NCBI GenBank assembly: GCA_964006375.1
Contig: OZ023266.1
Coordinates: 157,913,792 to 157,977,791, forward strand
DNA from: Tillus elongatus
Lineage: Eukaryota; Arthropoda; Insecta; Coleoptera; Cleridae
Direction of reading: 5' to 3'
DNA: 64,000 nt
Positions 58,195 through 64,000 of the stretch are shown piece after piece. Numbering within the stretch: position 1 is the stretch's first letter; each line of letters starts with the position of its first letter. Both the position numbers and the translations under genes were made by a program. Below the pieces are notes generated by a model that ran no database searches, had not been told where the DNA came from, and saw nothing but the letters and a program-made list of their open reading frames with translations.

Positions 58195-60350
58195 CTAGAA
58201 ACACCCAGAAATAGAGGCGCCATACAGGCGGGCATCTAGAGTAGACTGGACAGTCGCTAAAGAGGTGGTTACTTGGAGCAAAATCAGATGGGCCATTAAC
58301 TGCTTCAAGCCATTCAAATTCCCGGGATTTGATGGCTTAGTGCCCATCATCCTCCAACAGGGTATAGACATACTGGCGCCGGCACTTACCCTCGTTATGA
58401 GGGCCAGCCTGGCTCTGCGGTATATTCCGAGGGCATGAAGACTGGCCAGGATTGTATTCACTCCTAAACCTGGGCGTCCAAGAGACTAGGCAACCTGCCT
58501 GAGGCCAAGAAGTCTCATGTCCTTCTTACAATGGAAAAACGGCTCGACCGTCACATTCGGGGCGGTGTACTGGAAGCATATCCCCTACGCTGCTGAAACT
58601 GGAGAATACGCTGGAGAACAGGGAGGTGGCGCTGAGGGCCTTCCTGCGTGGAATAGAGGAGACCTGCTGCAGGTGGACCGGTTCCATGCTGGGGGGATTC
58701 TGTCTCCCTTGCTCTGGTGCCTAGTTCAGGACGGCCTGCTAGCGAGGCTCTCAGGAGGGGCGGACGACATTGTCATCATATTCCGAGGAAAGATTACACA
58801 GTTAGTGTGGGAGCGCATGCAGATAGCACTGAAAGTGGTGGAAAGGTGGACGGTTGGTCAAGAGCTCGGGGTGAGCCCCGAGAAAGCAACCGTCATATGG
58901 TTTACAAGGAGGAGGAAGTGGAAGAGCCACAGAACTCTCACTCTATACGGTAGAAACATCCCAATGGTCAGAGAGGTAAAATATCTTGGGATCGTATTGG
59001 ACTCTAAGCTAACCTGGAATGGTCACGTTGAAAAAATACTGCGTAAGGCAGTTATGGGCCTAGCCGTCACTAGGCGACTATATGGAAAAACGTGGGGACT
59101 AAGACCTAGTATGGCCCACCGGCTGTACACAAGGATGGTCAGACCATCGTTAACATACGCGGCACTAGTCTGGTGGCCTAAGGTGACACGATCCAGTGCC
59201 AAACAAAAACTAGGCAAGATCCATAGGATGGCTTGCCTGGGCATCACACTTCCACCCCAACAACCGTCATGGAGGTGTTGCTGAATATGTCCCCGCTACA
59301 CTTAGTTATCGGGGAGGCCAGGCCAGGACTATACAGACTAACCTGCAATGGTAGACTGAAGATCAACCCAGGGTGCAGGGGCCACTGCAAAATTGAAGAC
59401 ATCAGGGGTAGTCCATGCTTGAAATGAGGTCAGACTTCGCGAGCCCACGAATCTGCAGGGAAACTAATTTTACAGTGGAAATCCCCGACCGCGAGGCATG
59501 GCGGGAGGAGACGCCGGGCTTACCACGGGACGCGCTCGTCTGGTTCACGGACGGATCCGGCGGGGAGCGTAAGACAATGTCAGGTGTTTATTCGGAAAGA
59601 CCGAGATTAAGTCGTGCACTGTGTGCGGGAGAACAAGGGGAGGGGCTACATCAACAACCGGATACTCATAGCCTCAGACAGCCAGGCTGCCCTTAAGGCA
59701 CTAAGTAGCCCACGGGTAAATTCCAGGCTGGTAAGTGAATGTCGAGACGAGACGAGCGACCTGGCTGGGCAGAATGAGGTCACTACTCGCATCTGGGTGC
59801 CGGGTCACTCGGGGCTCAAAGGCAATGAAGAAGCTGACAGTCTCGCGAAGAGTAGGTCAGCAGAACCATTTATGGGACCAGAACCGGTTCGGGGCGTGAC
59901 AAAGAGCACTGCCAGGGGAGCCATCAGGTACTGGGTCAGAGACGAACACAAGGTGTACTGGGCAGACTGTCCAGGGCTTAGACATGGGAAGTTAGTAATT
60001 GAGGAACCCAGTCCAAAGAGAGCTGTGGAGCCGCTAAATCTTAGTAGATGCCAGCTCAGAAACATAACAGGACTCTTGACGGGACACATGGCCGTCAAGA
60101 AACACCTGCATAAAATGGGGCAGTTCGAGGTGGACTTGGCAGGAAGACTCTGCGGCGAGGGGGAGGAATCAGTCCAGCACATCTTGTGCGAGTGTAAACC
60201 TCTGGACCGCAAAAGACAACTGATCTACTGTCAGTCTAGACCGGAGTCAGAGAAATATAAAACCTGCCAATTGCTGTGCAGACTAGTTCTAGGCACAGTG
60301 ATTTTAGAATGGGTGGAGTATAAAAGACTAAGGGCATGCACAATAAGCCA
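58195..60350 (+). pseudogene. I-group LINE with RNase H domain, broken
   Basis: Reverse transcriptase pieces: FKPFKFPGFDGLVPIIL (about 58310), EKRLDRHIR, GGILSPLLWCLVQDGLLARL, then ADDIVIIF in the catalytic position (58760), VKYLGIVLDSKLTWNGHV and LTYAALVWWPK. Next comes an RNase H domain with WFTDGSGG, IASDSQAALKAL and WVPGHSGLKGNEEAD, carrying its acidic residues and His. Then there is a Cys/His-rich tail with GRLCGEGEESVQHILCECKP. An RNase H after the RT places it in the I group (I, Loa, Outcast or R1-related). There are stops, shifts and an internal deletion in the RT. GC content is clearly higher than the surroundings. Confidence 0.85.
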
Positions 60351-60369
60351 AAGGCTGCGGTGCTATCGA

Positions 60370-61010
60370 GGCGGCAAAGAGATGTTGGGTGAGGATGAAG
60401 GCTTGTTCGATTATGTGCTGTTTACAGACGAATCGAGTTTCCATAGTAACGGCTTGGTCAACAGACATAATTTTCATTACTACGCTGATGAAAATCAACG
60501 CTTTTGCTACAGTATTAACCGTCAGAATGGTTGGTCTATTAATGTGTGTGGTGAAATATTAGGGTCAAGAATAATAGGTCCTTACTACTCAATGGACATC
60601 TAAATGAAGATATGTTTCATAGGTTTATTCGTCAAAGTTTACCTGAACTTTTGGAAGACGTCCCACTATATTATAAGGGGGATGTGGCTACAACTGGATG
60701 ATGCACCGACACATTTTCAAATCAGAGTGCGACAAGAACTTAGTAGACATTTTCCCAATAAATAGTTAGGATGAGGAGGTCCACAAAACTGGCCTATCAG
60801 TTCACCAGATTTAACTTGTCGTGGTTTTTTTTTGTGGTGACGTTAAGAATATCGTATATGAAATACCTCCGACCATACAAGATGCCATGAAACAGCGCAT
60901 ACGGAATGCTTTCAATACAATATCGCCGCAAATATTGCTGGATGTTAAGCGAATATGCATTGAACAGGATGGACCTCAGCTTGAACATTTGTCGAACTAT
61001 GTTTATGATA
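60370..61010 (+). pseudogene. Mariner-type transposase fragment (third family)
   Basis: Frames give FDYVLFTDESSFHSNGLVN (first catalytic Asp), NVCGEILGSRIIGPYY, then WLQLDDAPTHFQIRVRQEL (second Asp) and SSPDLTCRGFFLW (third). DVKRICIEQDGPQLEHL ends it near 61000. It is only the catalytic half, with several shifts and stops, and it differs clearly from the copies at 45-48 kb. It abuts the end of the RNase H LINE near 60350-60370 and its frame runs on from the LINE frame, which is a chance fusion rather than a designed gene. Confidence 0.75.
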
Positions 61011-61370
61011 ATTACTCTTGGTTTTTCTATTCTTATTTTCATCATTTGTTTATCTTGGATTAGTTTCCAAATTGAGTTTCAAACAAAGCAAGTTAAATTT
61101 GTTGTTAAAAATGAAAAATTCTTATTTATGCAAAAACAATAATAAAAGTGTGAAAATCGGCAGAACTGCTGCACTTGGATATAGAGAACCCTAGTATCAT
61201 ATGAAAGGGAATTATTTTCTCTATAAAATGTAGCAAAAAAATATAGGCTGTTCCATTTGAAATAAATGAAATAATCTGCTTTGAATGAGTCGATCATAAC
61301 ACTTGAATTTTTGAACGCCCTGTAGAGTATGGCGAAATATTGAATACAATAGTTGATAAAGTACCAGGTA
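61011..61370. other. Unassigned, probable mariner 3' flank
   Basis: AT-rich. ATAGGCTGTTCCATTTGAAA near 61250 may be part of a mariner-type terminus, but no partner end is visible. Confidence 0.35.
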
Positions 61371-61575
61371 AAAAGGTAAAGGTTAAGATGCTTACTGGCA
61401 ATTAAGCCATTGCTAACCCTTTTTGCTTATCTAAACTAACCTACCCTCCACCTTAAGCTCGATCTCAACGACAGAAGTGATTTGAAAAATTATCCGCCGC
61501 CGGTGAGTCTCGAACCGTCGTCCCCTGAGTCCGTATTGGAAAGTCTGATTCGACTTTCCCGCACGGCAACGGAGG
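61371..61575 (-). mobile_element. tRNA-derived SINE (family 2), longer copy
   Basis: It matches the SINE at 3658-3822 and extends further at the head (minus strand GTTGCCGTGCGGGAAAGTC), where an A-box-like TGCCGTGCGG is found. B box GGTTCGAGACT is on the minus strand at about 61507-61517. The tail is CTTAACCTTTACC-like. No clear target duplication. Confidence 0.7.
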
Positions 61576-61732
61576 CGCTTTGAAGAAGTACCAAATCCAC
61601 CATCAAAAGCTGGTGAATTTTTTAAGATATGAGGTGAGTTTTTTTTACGATATGATCTGACAATGTAGATAAGATTCTTTTTCGAAAACCTCACATTCGT
61701 TGAAAAATCAAAATATCTGGGAAACCGTAATA
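61576..61732. other. Unassigned
   Basis: No gene or repeat recognised. Confidence 0.35.
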
Positions 61733-62260
61733 AGTAAGTAAGTAAGTACAATCTTTATTTGTAATAAGAAAAAACATTACAAATAGTGTCAGCAGGTATG
61801 TGCCTGTATAAAAAATAACAAATAAGCCACATGCAAAATAAGGATACCACCGGTTATGAGCAAGTATGCATAAGTATACATAAGAACATAAAACTACAAT
61901 AAGATGAGTATCAAAGTTTAAATATAAACACAAAACGAAACATGAAACACAAACACCAAATATCCAAAATACAGGAATGACAACTAACAAAAGAAAAGTG
62001 AGTACCGTACTCACAAATTAAAATATTCGTACAGCGAATAAATCGTTACTTTCAGCAAATATTGCTTTATCTCTCTCTTAAAAGCCTTGTATGTCCAAAG
62101 TGTTATAAGAAATAGGAAGCTTGTTGTTTAGTTTTACCGCGCAAATTTAAGTTGTAAGACTGCAGTCTTGTATGTCACAAGGAAGCTGGCATGACTGCAG
62201 TGTATTGTACGCATGTCCCATCCCTCGAAGAGAGGGTACCTGCAATGTTCAATACCGGGA
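61733..62260 (-). pseudogene. LINE 3' end with (TTAC)n tail
   Basis: On the minus strand a short reading RAKLNNKLPISYNTLDI with FKERDKAIF near 62150-62050 fits the end of LINE ORF2. About 300 bp of UTR follow, then AATAAAGATTG and a TTAC repeat at 61733-61747. It is strongly 5'-truncated. Weak protein evidence; the tail is the better sign. Confidence 0.5.
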
Positions 62261-62280
62261 CAGGGCCTATTCGGTCATCG

Positions 62281-62495
62281 CATCAGCTTCGAAGATCTTC
62301 TGCACCGAGTGCATTTGATTTGTACACGAGCACGCGTTGTGCTATTACACGTTCAGCCTATATATAATGCCTATCATTAGTATATAGGTTTTATGGCTTT
62401 AAAGCCTATTCGTTCAACACATAACCTTCGAAGATCTTCTGCACCGAGTGCATTTGATTTGTACACGAGCACGCGTTGTGCTATTACACGTTCAG

Positions 62496-62569
<74 letters not shown>

Positions 62570-62700
62570 GCATATCATTGGTATATAGGTTATATGGCTT
62601 TAAAGCCTATTCGTTTAACACATCAGCTTCGAAGAGCTTCTGCACCGAGTGCATTTGTGGTATTACACGTATATCAATAGTATATAGTTTTATTGTTTTT
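62281..62700 (+). repeat. Three tandem ~139-bp units, one with AT expansion
   Basis: Units start at 62281, 62420 and 62621 with CATCAGCTTCGAAGATCTTC or close variants. In unit 1 the word CCTATATATAATGC is intact. In unit 2 the same place has become a tract of about 66 bp of AT (62500-62567). Unit 3 is partial. Confidence 0.9.
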
Positions 62701-62761
62701 AAATATATAACTACGTTAAGTGTTTCCGAGAGATTTTATTCCATAACACGATACAGTCCAT

Positions 62762-63046
62762 TTAATTACGTAAGTAGCGGTAACTACAATCCACGAACCA
62801 TACACAACCATAACACTTGTTATAGAGTCTAGCTCCGATATAGTCAATTCCCTGTTGTGCCCGCTTCAATCGATGCAAAGGCGTTTGCAACGCCTTCCTA
62901 TTTCTTGTGTTGTAGTCATAGTACACATCATTTGTTCTAAAGTCACTTATATGTTGATGCACGTATATCAAACAGTTATACACAAACAAAGATGTAACAG
63001 TCAATATTCCAAGTTCCCTAGATGAATCCCTACATGAATCAAGCAC
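62762..63046 (-). pseudogene. LINE ORF2 C-terminal fragment
   Basis: The minus-strand frame reads ELGILTVTSLFVYNCLIYVH, then DVYYDYNTRNRKALQTPLHR and GIDYIGARLYNKC. The pattern (LGILT..SLYI...L.YV, YNTRNK..L..P.HRL, Y.G.KLYN.LP) is common at the end of Jockey/CR1-type LINE proteins. Nothing upstream on that strand continues the RT. An isolated, truncated piece. Confidence 0.6.
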
Positions 63047-63261
63047 AACACTCTCACCGCCCTCTTCTACAGAACAAAAACACCATGAGCATCCACAGAA
63101 TAGCTAGGTATAGGGATCCTTGAAGTAGGTGAACCTTATTTCCCATAGAATTCAAAAACCTTGTCAAACACCGGGCGTTCCATAAGAAAAACACAACTTT
63201 GAGGTGTCACACCTTTTTGAAACATATACACGTGAGAGCCCGTGGCGTATGCGGTGGGCCA

Positions 63262-63264
<3 letters not shown>

Positions 63265-63354
<90 letters not shown>

Positions 63355-63452
63355 TCAAACGGACCTTAAGTATCGGTTTTGGGGGTCCGAATTAATCGCG
63401 TCTTACCATCTTTACATCTCCAGTAGTGAATTTTCTTAATGAAAATTCACTA
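63265..63452 (-). mobile_element. HINE-like element H19, 5' part
   Basis: (AT)n at 63265-63350, then the diverged 5' block (GGTTTTGGGGGTCCGAATTA) and 5' hairpin TAGTGAATTTTCTTAATG / AAAATTCACTA ending at 63452. The 3' half is missing beyond the AT tract. Confidence 0.65.
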
Positions 63453-64000
63453 AAATACGATTATCAAATAGTTGTACAAAAACACCAATACTTTCAATTC
63501 AAATTAAAACCGAACAAGTTCCGATAATCTAAAAATAGTTTTAAATTACATATCAATCTTAATATTTTACAGTCTATAATAGACAGACCACTCACATATC
63601 CAGCAATTACTGCTCAATCAGTGCACAATGCAACCGTCATTTGGGGGGGGGGGTGTACGTAATGCAGGCAGTGGCGTGCTTACTAGTCCAATTAACGTCC
63701 TGTACATTTAATTGACGAAATTAATGTAGACGCGACTTCCGCGTTAATATACTTCAAATTAGATATTGCGTAATTGACTGGAACACTTGGTCGTTATTGT
63801 GGGGAGCTGATATGGGGATCATTTATCTAAATACATAATACATAAGGTGTATGTATGCAGGAATGAGTATCTAAGGGGAGATCGCGCTCAAAATTAATGG
63901 TTCAGTAAATATAAAGTGGAATTTAGTAACTAACTCATAGATTATTTCAGTTTTTTTTTCTCATTAAAGCAAACAACCACCAAGAGTCATTAGTATACAT
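63453..64000. other. Unassigned
   Basis: No gene or recognised repeat; a G-run of about ten lies at 63643-63652. Confidence 0.4.

Noticed and set aside
58195..58461. An 88-codon minus-strand frame at the start of the RNase H LINE
   Set aside because: It is a shadow of the plus-strand LINE, made likely by the high GC content.
60370..60603. A natural LINE-transposase fusion gene
   Set aside because: The downstream frame is a decayed mariner catalytic domain with stops, and the upstream LINE is also broken, so chance in-phase adjacency is the simpler reading.

Overview
This window looks like repeat-packed, AT-rich nuclear DNA from an arthropod, probably an insect. The evidence is intron-bearing and terminally structured transposons, non-LTR, Ty3/gypsy and Penelope-like retroelements, two SINE families, piggyBac, hAT, mariner, P-like and Harbinger-like DNA transposons, and no bacterial-style gene organisation. 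I found no intact host gene, rRNA or tRNA. Almost every long reading frame is a piece of a transposon gene, and nearly all carry frameshifts, stops or deletions.

The dominant repeat is a family of about 20 copies. Its 5' end is a hairpin (AGTGAATTTT / AAAATTCACT). Many copies have an (AT)n tract always at the same internal position. The 3' end repeats the arm AAAATTCACTA and then has a small hairpin (ACGCA-loop-TGCGT). There is no long terminal inverted repeat and no clear target duplication, and copies sit in T-runs. This is the architecture of non-autonomous Helentrons (HINE / DINE-1-like rolling-circle elements). I call these copies 'HINE-like' and give strand with the AGTGAATTTT hairpin as the 5' end.

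Layout: 1-3.2 kb, nested HINE-like copies, a solo LTR and two Penelope remnants; 3.4-5.5 kb, a hAT-like element carrying a SINE, a LINE tail and a HINE-like copy; 6-10 kb, HINE-like copies and a complete SINE with target duplication; 10-13 kb, a LINE; 13.2-15.2 kb, a MITE, SINE, Penelope relic and HINE-like pieces; 15.5-17.6 kb, two LINEs nested in opposite orientation; 18.8-21 kb, AT tracts, a 76-bp palindrome and a piggyBac pseudogene; 21.1-22.6 kb, a second hAT-like copy with an 8-bp target duplication; 25-26.8 kb, a spliced THAP/P-element-like transposase relic; 27.3-31.5 kb, a gutted gypsy element whose 3' LTR holds a Harbinger/ISL2EU-like element; 33.8-36.7 kb, a Penelope element split by a HINE-like copy; 37.6-42.5 kb, mostly unassigned sequence; 42.5-44 kb, a foldback with two inverted hammerhead-like motifs; 44.6-48.6 kb, two mariner-type copies; 50-55.9 kb, HINE-like copies and two LINEs; 56-57.2 kb, a 369-bp near-perfect palindrome with two canonical hammerheads; 58.2-61 kb, a GC-richer RNase H LINE abutting a mariner fragment; 61.4-63.5 kb, SINE, LINE tails, a tandem array that gave rise to an AT microsatellite, and a last HINE-like end.

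The genes do not form a pathway. The useful content is insertion order: nested insertions, paralogous empty sites and target duplications give a relative chronology, and they define element ends without a database.
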